A stretch of DNA of 64,000 bases from an uncultured Clostridia bacterium (GCA_934647165.1 CAKUFA010000001.1:62001-126000), one strand, 5' to 3'; positions 1 through 8,364 are shown, numbered from the stretch's first letter. The notes: a model not told the origin generated them from the letters alone. Program-made: numbers and translations.

Positions 1-557
1 TAGCGCTCTGCCAGTTTTCAACAGGGGTTAACATGACCATAAAGCAGATCAGCAATCGCTTTGCCGCCCGCCTGACCGAGCAGACCCATATGCAGGATAG
101 CCTTGGCGCTGTCCGACCAGGGGCATTCCACAGCACTGCCGCAGAGCAGGATAACAACCGTGTTCGGATTTACCGAAGTTACAGCTTCGATCATCTTCAG
201 GTGCCCCTCTGGCATTTTCATATCGTCCCGGTCACACCCTTCGGAGTCATACCGAGCAGGCAGTCCGGCGAACACCACGGCGATTTCCGCATTCTTTGCG
301 TTCTCCACTGCTTCAGCAGTCAGTATCTACGCGGCATTTCCTCGCTCGTCGCATCTGGGAGCATAGGTAGCATTCGACAGAAGGTTCAATGACTGCGTCA
401 GCTTGGTTGGACTGGTGCGGCTGGAGCCAGCTCCCTGATAGCGAATGCTCTTTGCCATTGCGCCAAGGACAGCATTTTTTGTATCCGGTTTTAGCGGCAA
501 AATGCCATCTTCATTTTTCAGCAGCACCGCGCTTTGCAAGCGCAGGATGCGCTTCAT
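1..557 (-). pseudogene. Decayed GH3 beta-glucosidase fragment
   Basis: The minus strand reads as the middle and C-terminal domain of a glycoside hydrolase family 3 beta-glucosidase: SAVLLKNEDGILPL near 510, then AEIAVVFAGLP near 275 and GQAGGKAIADLLYG near 50. All pieces lie in one reading frame, but that frame is broken by TAG at 327-329 and by TGA at 18-20, the latter where family members usually have the glycine of NPSGKLAE. RILRL is joined directly to QSAVLLKN, although these segments are normally tens of residues apart, so an internal deletion is also likely. The catalytic N-terminal barrel is missing. The fragment continues past the left window edge. The family is clear; that it is dead is inferred from the two stops plus the deletion. 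Confidence 0.8.
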
Positions 558-846
558 AGTTTACAGTGTCATGGAGCCTGGAGATTACTACGTGATGGAA
601 GTGTCAATGGCTGGCTATCGAACGGAATACACGAATGTAGCTTCCTCGGTAACAGATCGCGCGCTGAACGGTGGGGTGATTACGAACATGAAAATTGCGG
701 TTGTGCCGGAAACGGGTAATCATTCAACTTCTCTTCGCGATATCTTGCTGCTTGCGGGCAGTATGATTGGTCTTGTGTGGATTGGCAGAGGGAGAAAAAT
801 GCATAAACAGGGGGTGAAAAAACAAGCTGAGAGGATGCAAGCGTAA
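556..846 (+). pseudogene. C-terminal remnant of a sortase-anchored (Cna-B/SpaA-like) surface protein
   Basis: An open frame ending at 846 encodes GDYYVMEV..AGYRTEY, typical of the last strand of a Cna-B/SpaA pilin-like domain. It is followed by VPETG (an LPXTG-type sortase signal), a hydrophobic stretch (ILLLAGSMIGLVWIG) and a basic tail. No start codon, signal peptide or upstream domains are present. Reading the same frame leftwards runs straight into sequence antisense to the GH3 remnant, so the homologous part starts only around 556-571. It is therefore the tail end of a surface protein cut off by a rearrangement. A very short functional protein cannot be excluded, but there is no good ribosome binding site. 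Confidence 0.6.
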
Positions 847-916
847 ATTCAAAATGTGCGCTGGATTTTGGATGACCGAATGAAATTCGATTTTGCAGTG
901 TGCGATTATGAAACAA

Positions 917-950
917 GGGCTGTCAAGCTGAAAGCTTGATGGCTCTTTTT
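917..950 (+). terminator. Rho-independent terminator after the surface-protein remnant
   Basis: A 13-pair stem (arms 917-929 and 933-945, including three G-U pairs) with a three-base loop is followed by a run of five T. It lies 70 bases after the remnant's stop codon. The rest of 847-1168 holds no recognisable gene. Confidence 0.55.
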
Positions 951-1168
951 GATGTGAACTAAACCCAATAGATTTAGCATGTACATTATTACATACATAG
1001 CCATTCGCATCTTTTGCTGCATGTAAAGGAAGCACAATGGCAATATCTGCAAAACATCTTGGCGTCTGCTTATAATACGAATACGTGCTTTCCATGAGAA
1101 GGTAGAATAATCCTTGACAAAATTCTTTCCAAAAACACGTTGTTTGTCATCCTTCGACAGCGCCGCAC

Positions 1169-1196
1169 TTGACAGATGGTGTGCGCAAGGTATAAT
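1169..1196 (+). promoter_or_regulatory. Sigma-A-type promoter of ilvE
   Basis: TTGACA at 1169-1174 and TATAAT at 1191-1196 are both perfect consensus hexamers, separated by 16 bases. Transcription should start near 1203, giving a leader of about 75 bases. The leader holds a hairpin with an eight-pair GC stem (arms 1211-1218 and 1222-1229). Confidence 0.8.
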
Positions 1197-1278
1197 AAAG
1201 AATGCCGGATAGACGCGCAAGGCGCGTCTGTATGTTTTCAGAGCCGGAAGATGAAGGCGGAAGCGGAGGCATTTGTTG

Positions 1279-2349
1279 ATGAAGCAGGAAATTCAGGTGA
1301 CGCTGACGGCGCACCCCAAGGCCAAGCCGCAGGATGAAAGCAAACTGGGCTTTGGTACCATTTTCACGGATCATATGTTCCTGATGGATTATGAAGAGGG
1401 AAAGGGGTGGCACAATCCACGCATTGTGCCCTATGGCGACTTTGCCATGGATCCGGCGGCAGTGGTGCTGCATTATGGTCAGGCGATTTTTGAAGGAACA
1501 AAGTGCTATCGCCGCAAGGACGGCGGCTTGCAGCTGTTTCGTCCGCAGGACAACATGGCGCGTATGTCCAACAGCGCCGCGCGCATGTGCATGCCCCGTT
1601 TGGATGAGCCGCTTGCCCTGGAGGGTCTCAAAGAGCTGGTGAAAATGGACGCGGAATGGGTTCCCCATCAGGAGGGCACAAGCCTGTATATCCGGCCGAC
1701 CATGATTGCCACGGATGCAAAGCTGGGTGTGCATGCCTCGAAAAAGTACCTGTTTTACATCATCCTCAGCCCTGTGGGCGCGTATTACGCTGAGGGGCTC
1801 AAGCCTGTGGGCATTTATGTGGAGGATCAGTATGTGCGCGCGGTGCGCGGCGGCGTTGGCTTTACTAAGTGTGCAGGCAACTATGCCGCGTCCATCCTGG
1901 CAGGCGAAATTGCCGAGAAAAAAGGCTATGCGCAGGTGCTGTGGCTGGACGGCGTGGAGCAGAAGTATGTGGAAGAAGTTGGCTCCATGAACATGATGTT
2001 TGCTTATGGCAACAAGATTGTGACACCCATGCTTAACGGATCCATTCTGCCGGGTATCACCCGTGACAGTGTGCTGAAGCTGGCGCGGCGGCTGGGGTAT
2101 GAGGTGGAAGAAAAACGGCTTGCCATTGCCGATATTTTTGCGGACGCTAAGAGCGGCAAGCTGACCGAGGCCTTCGGAACGGGCACGGCGGCGGTTATTT
2201 CGCCTGTGGGCGAGCTTTGCTGGCAGGATGAGAAGCTGACTATCGGCGATGGCAACATCGGCCCGGTGGCACAGAAGCTTTACGATACGCTGACGGGCAT
2301 TCAATACGGCCGCGTGGCAGATGAAAACGGCTGGGTTACGAAGCTCTGA
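1279..2349 (+). CDS. ilvE: Branched-chain amino acid aminotransferase
   Basis: A 356-residue fold-type IV PLP aminotransferase that should interconvert leucine, isoleucine and valine with their 2-oxo acids, using glutamate/2-oxoglutarate, in the cytosol. Visible family features are GQAIFEGTKCYR (residues 67-78), the PLP lysine K197 within GFTKCAGNYAAS, and EVGSMNMMF near 233, where BCATs have their PLP-binding Glu. Length is normal for the eukaryote-like BCAT subgroup. ATG at 1279 is chosen because CGGAGG at 1264-1269 sits nine bases before it; two in-frame TTG codons lie directly upstream (1273, 1276). Transcribed from the consensus promoter at 1169. No other branched-chain biosynthesis gene is nearby. 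Confidence 0.92.
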   Translation: MKQEIQVTLTAHPKAKPQDESKLGFGTIFTDHMFLMDYEEGKGWHNPRIVPYGDFAMDPAAVVLHYGQAIFEGTKCYRRKDGGLQLFRPQDNMARMSNSAARMCMPRLDEPLALEGLKELVKMDAEWVPHQEGTSLYIRPTMIATDAKLGVHASKKYLFYIILSPVGAYYAEGLKPVGIYVEDQYVRAVRGGVGFTKCAGNYAASILAGEIAEKKGYAQVLWLDGVEQKYVEEVGSMNMMFAYGNKIVTPMLNGSILPGITRDSVLKLARRLGYEVEEKRLAIADIFADAKSGKLTEAFGTGTAAVISPVGELCWQDEKLTIGDGNIGPVAQKLYDTLTGIQYGRVADENGWVTKL

Positions 2350-2424
2350 CCATCCCGGCGATGGCGGCGGCGAAAACACCAAAGAGGACAAAATGGGAAC
2401 AGCTGCCGGGGCTGAGGAGGGTTC

Positions 2425-3474
2425 ATGCTACGGGAAAACAATAATCATTCGCTCCACTGGGCGGACAAGACCATGAGCGTGATGCGGGAACGCCAGCTGG
2501 AGGCCTGCGAGGATCGGCTGGCAGCCTATCCGCCTTTTGACGTGTTCGAAGGATGCGATAACACGCAGGTGGAGGAGCTGTGGCGCACCAGTTATGACGC
2601 GCAGGAGCATCCCATGCTGATGGCATTGCACAGCGTGGAGAAGCTGCAGGCACAGGTGATGACGCTGCTTGCACATGAGGCGGCGCTGCTGAGCGTGGCC
2701 GAACATCAGCTGGTGGAACGGCTGCTGGTTTTGCAGGGCGAAGCGGAGCTGATGGAACTGGAAGAAAGCGATCCGGCGGAATCGCTGGTTCGACGGATGT
2801 GGTGCCACCTGGAATGGCGGGATGATGACAGGCTGTTCATCTGCCTGCCCAAGGCATTGCTGGTGCCTTTGACGGAAGTTTTTGCGGACGAAAAGCATCA
2901 GCAAGCGAGGGAGAGGCTGATTCGCTTTGATGCGACGGTGCGGGGGCTGATGTACATCGGCGGTTTTCTGCACTATGAGGAGCCGCTGAGCCATTTGCTC
3001 CGGGATGTGGTGCAGCATCTGAGTGAAGACAGCGAGCAGCTGGCCATGCGCTTTTTCCGTGCGTCCTATGATTACATCTACGATGCACGGGGCGACATGA
3101 TCCTGCTGCATCCGGGGCTGGCGGAGCCGGAACGGCTGCTTCAGCATGGTTTGCCGCGCACGGCGCCTGAAACGGTGCATATGGATCAAAGCACGCTGCT
3201 GGGCGCCATCGGCGGACTTTTGCCGGAGGAAATTCCCTCATACATGCAGATGCTGGGACTTTTGCATGGCGCGGTACGGCCGGAAATCAGTGAAGAAGAG
3301 GCAGTGGAGGATCTGCGAATGCTGGCTAAGCAGGGCGTGAGCCTTGAGGAAATGAACGAGGTGCTGGGCACACTGCTGATTATGGAGCCGACCCCTGCCA
3401 TGATGGAGGGTGTGCGCACGATTTGCATGCAAACCCCAAGATGGTGCGGCATTCCTGCCGCAGTGGTGCAGTGA
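2425..3474 (+). CDS. Uncharacterised acidic protein
   Basis: I do not recognise this 349-residue protein. It is acidic and Leu/Met/Glu-rich, appears largely helical, and has no signal peptide, membrane segment, nucleotide-binding motif or cysteine pairs. The segment EISEEEAVEDLRMLAKQGVSLEEMNEVLG (starting near residue 288) looks like a small helical domain. A strong ribosome binding site (GAGGAGGG) stands eight bases before ATG 2425. It follows ilvE by 75 bases, and the next gene (RluA family) begins two bases after its stop, so it is probably translationally coupled to that enzyme and may act with it in RNA or translation. That role is inference from position only. Confidence 0.75.
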   Translation: MLRENNNHSLHWADKTMSVMRERQLEACEDRLAAYPPFDVFEGCDNTQVEELWRTSYDAQEHPMLMALHSVEKLQAQVMTLLAHEAALLSVAEHQLVERLLVLQGEAELMELEESDPAESLVRRMWCHLEWRDDDRLFICLPKALLVPLTEVFADEKHQQARERLIRFDATVRGLMYIGGFLHYEEPLSHLLRDVVQHLSEDSEQLAMRFFRASYDYIYDARGDMILLHPGLAEPERLLQHGLPRTAPETVHMDQSTLLGAIGGLLPEEIPSYMQMLGLLHGAVRPEISEEEAVEDLRMLAKQGVSLEEMNEVLGTLLIMEPTPAMMEGVRTICMQTPRWCGIPAAVVQ

Positions 3475-3475
3475 C

Positions 3476-4342
3476 ATGGCATGCTATGAATTTGTGGCAG
3501 ATGCTTCGGCGGACGGACAGCGTGTGGACGCATGCCTCCGCCGTTTTTTGCCGGAGATAGCCGGAAGCGTGTGGCAGGCAAGCTTCCGCAGGCGGGATGT
3601 GAAAATCAACGGCGTGCGTGTGAAGCAGGATGCGCGCGTGAAATGCGGAGACAGGGTGCAGGCATATTGCATGGAGCAACAGGCGGACCCGATCGATGTG
3701 GTATATGAAGATGCGGATGTGCTGCTTGTGAATAAGCACGCGGGCATCAGCGTGGAAAGGGACGACAAAGGCGGCGTGTGCCTGGCGGAACTGGCGTGCC
3801 GCTATGTGCGCATGCAGGATCCGCAGGCATGGCCGCCGGCTCCGTGCCACAGGCTGGACAACCAGACCTGCGGACTGATCCTTTTTGCGAAAAATCCTCG
3901 GGCAGAGGAAATTCTGGTTCGTGCTTTTCGCGAGCGGACGCTGGACAAACGCTACGTGTGCCTTGTCCGCGGTATGATGAAGCCGCCCGCGGCTACGTGC
4001 AGGGCCTATCTCATCAAAGATGCGCAAAAAGCGCGTGTTCAGGTGCTGGATCATCCGGCGCCGGGCGCAAAGCCTATTGTGACGGCTTATGAGACCGTGG
4101 AACAGGGGCCGGTGAGCAGGCTGCTGGTGCACCTGGTGACGGGACGCACCCATCAAATCCGTGCACATTTAGCTGCGCTTGGACATCCGCTGCTGGGGGA
4201 CGATGTGTATGGAGACCGTGCCTTCAACCGCGCAAAAAAAGCGAGGCGGTTGATGCTGTGTGCCTGCCAGCTGACGGTGAATACAGGCGGTGAACTGCCG
4301 CAGTTGGACGGACGCACCTTCCGCATTGAATGCCCGTTTTGA
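3476..4342 (+). CDS. RluA-family RNA pseudouridine synthase
   Basis: A 288-residue enzyme of the RluA/RluD family, which isomerises specific uridines in rRNA or tRNA to pseudouridine. An S4-like RNA-binding domain occupies roughly residues 8-65 (DVKINGVRV). The catalytic motif HRLDNQTCGL carries the nucleophilic Asp at D128. LVTGRTHQIRAH near 225 and HPLLGDDVYG are the usual family motifs. The open frame extends upstream, but ATG 3476 right after the previous stop codon gives the expected N-terminus. It has little ribosome binding site of its own, so coupling to the upstream gene is likely. Which of RluA, RluC or RluD it corresponds to cannot be settled from sequence. Confidence 0.88.
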   Translation: MACYEFVADASADGQRVDACLRRFLPEIAGSVWQASFRRRDVKINGVRVKQDARVKCGDRVQAYCMEQQADPIDVVYEDADVLLVNKHAGISVERDDKGGVCLAELACRYVRMQDPQAWPPAPCHRLDNQTCGLILFAKNPRAEEILVRAFRERTLDKRYVCLVRGMMKPPAATCRAYLIKDAQKARVQVLDHPAPGAKPIVTAYETVEQGPVSRLLVHLVTGRTHQIRAHLAALGHPLLGDDVYGDRAFNRAKKARRLMLCACQLTVNTGGELPQLDGRTFRIECPF

Positions 4343-4357
4343 CAGGAGGAAAAGCTG

Positions 4358-5218
4358 ATGCCTGTTCGCTTGATTGCCATGGACATGGATGGAACGCTGC
4401 TGAGCCGACAGCCGAAAATGATCCCGGAGGAAAACGTGCGGGCGCTTCTCCGGGCGCAAAAAGCGGGAATTCGCCTGGCACTATGCTCCGGCAGAATTCC
4501 GGATGACGCGGGATTTTTTGCATCGGACGCAGGTCTTGATATGGCCGTGATAGCCCTGAATGGCGGATGCGTGATGACACACCCGGGCGGTCAGGTGCAT
4601 TGCGGCAAGCTGATGGATGTTGAAACGCTTGCCGCAATGCGCACGATTTTGGATCAGACAGAGCTGCTGTATGGCGTGTTTCGTGAAAATGAACTGGTTG
4701 TGAACCGAAAAGAACGCGACAGGCAAAAGGCGGATGTCATGTGGGGAACACACCTGCACCGTGCAGGCGGACGGTGCAGCATCGCCTATGGTGCACAGGC
4801 GCTGAACGATATGGCGCTGCGGGGTTGCAACAAGGTGGTAGTGATTGACGAAGAAGAAACGGCTGACCTTGCGTCGCTCAGGACTGCTATTCTGAAAAGC
4901 GTGCAGGGGATAGAAATCACTTCCAGCTGGCAAAACAATCTGGAAATGAACCCGGATGGCGTAAACAAGGGGGCGGCACTCACTGCGCTGGCTGGCACTT
5001 TGGGCATTGCCATGGCAGATGTGATGGCCATCGGCGACAATGATAACGATGTGTCCATGCTGCAATGCGCCGGGTGGAGCGTGGCCATGGGCAATGCCAC
5101 GGCGGCGGCCTTGGCTGCTGCACGTTATGTGACGCTGCGCAATGATGAAAATGGAGTAGCCGCAGCAATCAGCACGCTGGCGTTTGGCGAAGCGGTGGAA
5201 GGAGTACATCAGCTGTGA
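4358..5218 (+). CDS. Cof-type HAD-IIB family phosphatase
   Basis: A 286-residue haloacid-dehalogenase superfamily hydrolase of the Cof/YidA subgroup, acting on small phosphorylated metabolites such as sugar phosphates. Motif I is MDMDGTL (nucleophile D9, acid/base D11), motif III is the Lys in GVNKGAAL near 207, and motif IV is GDNDNDVSML near 227. The IIB cap lies between motifs I and III. AGGAGG stands nine bases before the ATG. It sits 15 bases after the pseudouridine synthase and overlaps the following acyltransferase start by one base (TGATG). The substrate cannot be predicted. Confidence 0.88.
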   Translation: MPVRLIAMDMDGTLLSRQPKMIPEENVRALLRAQKAGIRLALCSGRIPDDAGFFASDAGLDMAVIALNGGCVMTHPGGQVHCGKLMDVETLAAMRTILDQTELLYGVFRENELVVNRKERDRQKADVMWGTHLHRAGGRCSIAYGAQALNDMALRGCNKVVVIDEEETADLASLRTAILKSVQGIEITSSWQNNLEMNPDGVNKGAALTALAGTLGIAMADVMAIGDNDNDVSMLQCAGWSVAMGNATAAALAAARYVTLRNDENGVAAAISTLAFGEAVEGVHQL

Positions 5219-5880
5219 TGATGAAAAAAGTGGGGACTGTGCTGCACGAGGCAATAGGATATGTACTGCGCGCTGTGTTTCGTATACTGATTTTGCTGGT
5301 TTTTCGCCCTAAACGGGTCTTCGCCAGCGAGGAAGCACGCAAAAATTTTCCCAAAGGGCCCTGTGTGTTTGCGTGCAATCATGTGCAGGCATTGGACGGC
5401 GCAGTGATTGAAACCATGCTGCCAACCCGGCGCGTTTGGGGGCTGACAGCCAAGGATCTGCTGGAAAAGAGCGTTGGACTGCGATTGCTGATGAGCTTCT
5501 GCCGCGGTATTCCCATTGATCGGGAACATTTTTCCATGGCATGGCTGCGTGCTGCACGCGGAAAACTGAAAGCGGGCGATGATATTTTGATTTGCCCGGA
5601 AGGAAAGTGCCAAGAGGATCGGGTGATTCATCCTTTCAAGCCGGGCTTTGCACTGCTGGCTGCATCGGCAGGCGTGCCGGTGGTGCCGGTGTTCCACAAC
5701 GGCCGGTTTGAGCCACTGATTGGGCGCCGGTTCCAAATGATGATTGGCGAACCGATCATCATGACGCCTCCGCCCGAAGGATTGAATGAGCAGGAATTGA
5801 ACCGGGAAGCGCTGGCAGTGGAGAATGTCATCCGTGAAATGCAGCGCCGCATGGAAAACGGGGCAGAACAAGAAAAATAA
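5218..5880 (+). CDS. 1-acyl-glycerol-3-phosphate acyltransferase family protein (PlsC-like)
   Basis: A 220-residue LPLAT-family acyltransferase. It has the HX4D active site in CNHVQALDG (about residues 56-64), the downstream PEGKCQED block that replaces the common PEGTR motif, and PVVPVFHN. An N-terminal hydrophobic segment (about 13-28) would hold it at the membrane, where PlsC enzymes make phosphatidic acid. ATG 5218 overlaps the upstream TGA by one base; ATG 5221 is an alternative and AAGGAG lies just upstream. It is last in the operon and followed by a terminator. A second, more canonical PlsC-like gene lies at 51376, so the two may differ in acyl substrate. Confidence 0.82.
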   Translation: MMKKVGTVLHEAIGYVLRAVFRILILLVFRPKRVFASEEARKNFPKGPCVFACNHVQALDGAVIETMLPTRRVWGLTAKDLLEKSVGLRLLMSFCRGIPIDREHFSMAWLRAARGKLKAGDDILICPEGKCQEDRVIHPFKPGFALLAASAGVPVVPVFHNGRFEPLIGRRFQMMIGEPIIMTPPPEGLNEQELNREALAVENVIREMQRRMENGAEQEK

Positions 5881-5887
5881 GGAAACG

Positions 5888-5935
5888 AACAGGCAGCGGG
5901 CGGGAACGTGATTTCCTGGCCGATGCCTGTTTTTT
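5888..5935 (+). terminator. Terminator of the ilvE-plsC region
   Basis: AACAGGCA (5888-5895) pairs with TGCCTGTT (5924-5931), with a GC-rich interior loop and a run of T to 5935. It lies directly after the acyltransferase stop. Confidence 0.6.
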
Positions 5936-6000
5936 GCGGTGCGGGTGCAGCATGGGCAGTGATCTTCCGCGCGGTGACGGTGCACTTGCATGGCATAATC

Positions 6001-6029
6001 TTGACACCTGACGGCGTTTTTCGTATAAT
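6001..6029 (+). promoter_or_regulatory. Sigma-A-type promoter of the dCMP deaminase gene
   Basis: TTGACA at 6001-6006 and TATAAT at 6024-6029 are separated by exactly 17 bases. Both boxes match the consensus completely. Confidence 0.85.
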
Positions 6030-6060
6030 GAATGCAAGAAGTTTGCGGGAGGAAAACGGC

Positions 6061-6519
6061 ATGGACAAATGGGATCGGCGTTTTATGGAAATGGCGCATG
6101 TGATCGCAGGATGGACAAGCTGTTTTATGCCGGGGCGGAGCATTGGCTGTGTGATTGTGAAGGATAAGCGCATCATGACAACGGGCTACAACGGTGCGCC
6201 GGCGGGGCTGAAAACCTGCAAGGAGCGGGGCGAGTGCATGCGCCGCAAGCTGGGCATCCAGTCCGGAACAAGGGCAGAGCTGTGCTACGCGATCCATGCT
6301 GAGCAAAACGCCATCATTCAGGCGGCAAAGCTCGGCGTGTCCATTGACGGCGCGACGCTGTACTGCACCCATCAACCTTGCAGCGTGTGCGCAAAAATGA
6401 TTATCAACGCAGGCATTCGCCGCGTGGTGTATCAGGAAGGCTATCCGGATCAGTTCTCGTTAGAAATTTTTGCAGAAGCTGGGGTACAGTTGGAACAGTA
6501 CCAGCCTGAAGAAGCGTAA
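6061..6519 (+). CDS. dCMP deaminase family protein (ComEB-like)
   Basis: A 152-residue zinc deaminase. The zinc site is formed by HAEQNAI (about residues 80-86; His ligand and catalytic Glu) and PCSVCAKMI (about 105-113; two Cys ligands). GYNGAPAG near 42 is the usual dCMP-deaminase loop, and CKERGECMRR adds the extra zinc site seen in many members. The expected reaction is dCMP to dUMP, feeding thymidylate synthesis. ATG 6061 follows GGGAGG with good spacing and lies 32 bases after a perfect promoter; the longer open frame upstream would start before the promoter. It appears to be a single-gene transcript. Confidence 0.9.
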   Translation: MDKWDRRFMEMAHVIAGWTSCFMPGRSIGCVIVKDKRIMTTGYNGAPAGLKTCKERGECMRRKLGIQSGTRAELCYAIHAEQNAIIQAAKLGVSIDGATLYCTHQPCSVCAKMIINAGIRRVVYQEGYPDQFSLEIFAEAGVQLEQYQPEEA

Positions 6520-6551
6520 ATCAGCGCGGCAAAACACGTGCTTTTACAAAA

Positions 6552-6590
6552 AAAGCGGCAGGGGAGACAAGATTCCCTATGCTGCCGCTT
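6552..6590 (-). terminator. Terminator of the DUF6062-like gene
   Basis: On the minus strand an eight-pair stem (AAGCGGCA with TGCCGCTT) and an inner GGGGA/TTCCC pairing are followed by seven T. It lies 22 bases past the minus-strand gene's stop. It may also stop leftover transcription from the deaminase gene. Confidence 0.7.
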
Positions 6591-6611
6591 AATGGACGAA
6601 CCTTATACAAC

Positions 6612-7394
6612 TTATTTTTCCTTCGGATTGGGTTCCTGACCGACGCACCAGCCGCGAAGTTTGTTGGCGGTGCGTTCTACTGCATCGCGGCTGTCCTTCC
6701 AAGGTTCGGCATCATAACGATAGTCATACTTTTTGATGAACCAGGCAATATCGCCGTCAATGCGCTGAAGGCTTTTTTCTTCCAGGGAGAGAATCAGCTC
6801 CACAAAAGCGGCGACCTCCTTGGCGGGAAGCTCGGCTGGGGCTTTTTCCAGCAGCATGGCCGCGTCAGGCAGGCACAGTCCCTTGGATTCAGCAAGGTGT
6901 TTGCGGAATTCGCTGTCCGTTTTATACAGGTGGAAAAAGGTGCGGACGTAGCGCTGCATGTTTTCCTCAATGCTTTCGCACAGCACGCAGGTATTCACCT
7001 GTTGTGCCATCTGCGTGCTTAGTCGTTCTACTTCCTTGCGTGCAGAGGCGGCTTTGCCGGTGAGCTTGTCCGTCACAGAAGTTTCGGCATAAGTTTTCGC
7101 GGCCTTACGCAGGTCGGCAAATGGCTTCACCAGTTTTTCGCGGGTTTTGCCCAGATGCGTGTGCAGCATCAGCGCATGGCCGAGGCGGTTATTGGTGGCA
7201 AAAAGCATCGCCTGATGATGGCGGCAGAAGCCGCGCTCGTTCACACGGATGCGTGCGTCCGGCTCCATGACGGATGCGCCGAGGCAGCGTTCGGTCTCGT
7301 CCAGTTCAATTTTGCGGCGAAGCGCGCACAGAAAGCACTCACCGTCTAGCTTCAAAGCATCCCAAACGGGAATCGTGTCCAGATGATAACGCAT
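6612..7394 (-). CDS. DUF6062-like cysteine-rich protein
   Basis: A 260-residue soluble protein that resembles the DUF6062 group found in Clostridia; no function is known to me. Paired cysteines look like metal ligands: CFLC near residue 20, GFCRHH near 57 and CVLC near 136. The middle is charged and helical (about 80-130), and an invariant-looking W-rich tail (WKDSRD, RGWCVGQEPN) follows. The minus-strand start (ATG at 7392-7394) has GGGAGGT nine bases upstream, which decides it over the longer open frame. It has its own promoter at 7426-7454 and its own terminator. It is the only minus-strand gene in the first 21 kb. Confidence 0.72.
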   Translation of the reverse strand: MRYHLDTIPVWDALKLDGECFLCALRRKIELDETERCLGASVMEPDARIRVNERGFCRHHQAMLFATNNRLGHALMLHTHLGKTREKLVKPFADLRKAAKTYAETSVTDKLTGKAASARKEVERLSTQMAQQVNTCVLCESIEENMQRYVRTFFHLYKTDSEFRKHLAESKGLCLPDAAMLLEKAPAELPAKEVAAFVELILSLEEKSLQRIDGDIAWFIKKYDYRYDAEPWKDSRDAVERTANKLRGWCVGQEPNPKEK

Positions 7395-7425
7395 TGAAAT
7401 CAAACCTCCCATTGCAACTATGGCA

Positions 7426-7454
7426 AGGATACCACCGCAAGTCGGCTTTGGCAA
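7426..7454 (-). promoter_or_regulatory. Promoter of the DUF6062-like gene
   Basis: On the minus strand TTGCCA (7449-7454) and TATCCT (7426-7431) are spaced by 17 bases, about 30 bases before the start codon. Confidence 0.5.
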
Positions 7455-7513
7455 GCATCAATTCCGGCAAAGGAACATACCATCAGCCGAAAGGGTGTGA
7501 TGGTGTGGGACGA

Positions 7514-8338
7514 ATGGAAAAAAGGATGTATGCCCGAGGACGCGGACAGGCTGTGCTGCGCAGGGTGCTGCTGTTTTTCACGGCGGTGATTGTGCTTTCA
7601 GGCCTGGCTATGCGGCTGAAAAAAGGTGGCATGCAGGTGGAACAGGTGGCGCAGCCAACGGCAACGCCCATTGCCTATGCCTATGACGAGACCATTGAAA
7701 CACGGCAGGTGAAGCTTGGCGGAACGGCCTGGTACGCAGTGCAGACAGGCATCTTTACTTCCGCGGAAGCGGCGCAGGAGCGTGCAGCAGCCTATACGAG
7801 CCGCGGTGCGCCAGGGTACATGGTGCGGGATGGCGAGCGATACCGGGTACTGATTGCCTGCTATGCTTTGGAAGAGGATGCGAAGGCGGTGTGTGACCGG
7901 CTGCGGGATAAGCAGAAAATGGATGTGCATTTATATGCCTGGCAGAGGGACGAAACCCTGCTGAAATTGACAGGAATGGCCGGACAGCTTGATGTGGCCG
8001 AGGCTGGAGCGACGCTGCTGGACGGCGCGGCCGCACGAATGCGCGACAAGGCTGCGGAAATCGACCGGGGAGAATGCACCGGTGAGCGCGCACTGGAAGC
8101 AATGGACGAAATAGAAAAACAGCTGCAACTATGGCGAAACGTAACGATTCAGCGATTTAGACGCCCGGCACCCGTTTTGATTGAGCAGCTGTTGGGCGCA
8201 GCTGACGCATGGGAGAAAATTTACGATCAGGTGAAGAACACGAAGACGCTGACGGCACTGTCTGCTGAAATGAAGCTGGGCGGTATGGCAATGTTTGATT
8301 GCCTGGCGCAGATGCAGAAAGCGCTGGAAAATTCATGA
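7514..8338 (+). CDS. SPOR-domain membrane protein
   Basis: A 274-residue protein with one N-terminal membrane segment (VLLFFTAVIVLSGLAM, about 17-32), a short linker and a SPOR-like domain (AWYAVQTGIFTSAEAA.. to ..DVHLYAW, about 70-145). SPOR domains bind stripped glycan strands of peptidoglycan. The remaining 130 residues are helical and unrecognised. In sporulating Firmicutes similar proteins act at the septum or in forespore engulfment, but nothing here fixes the role. ATG 7514 lacks a good ribosome binding site; GTG 7505, seven bases after AAGGGTG, is a credible alternative. It lies 36 bases upstream of the hydrogenase-associated DRTGG gene. Confidence 0.7.
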   Translation: MEKRMYARGRGQAVLRRVLLFFTAVIVLSGLAMRLKKGGMQVEQVAQPTATPIAYAYDETIETRQVKLGGTAWYAVQTGIFTSAEAAQERAAAYTSRGAPGYMVRDGERYRVLIACYALEEDAKAVCDRLRDKQKMDVHLYAWQRDETLLKLTGMAGQLDVAEAGATLLDGAAARMRDKAAEIDRGECTGERALEAMDEIEKQLQLWRNVTIQRFRRPAPVLIEQLLGAADAWEKIYDQVKNTKTLTALSAEMKLGGMAMFDCLAQMQKALENS

Positions 8339-8345
8339 GATGCAA

Positions 8346-8364
8346 GCCTGCCGTTCAGGCAGGC
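8346..8364 (+). promoter_or_regulatory. Hairpin directly before a ribosome binding site
   Basis: GCCTGCC (8346-8352) and GGCAGGC (8358-8364) form a perfect seven-pair stem with a five-base loop. It ends where the GGAGGAGG ribosome binding site of the next gene begins. There is no T run, so it is not a terminator. It may mark an RNA-processing or translation-control point. Confidence 0.4.

Noticed and set aside
445..570. N-terminal part of the open frame ending at 846 as a real protein start
   Set aside because: It is antisense to the GH3 remnant and bears no relation to the pilin-like tail; the frame is open by chance.
7274..7513. Upstream extension of the SPOR-domain protein
   Set aside because: The extra 80 codons run antisense through the start and promoter of the DUF6062-like gene; no ribosome binding site supports them.
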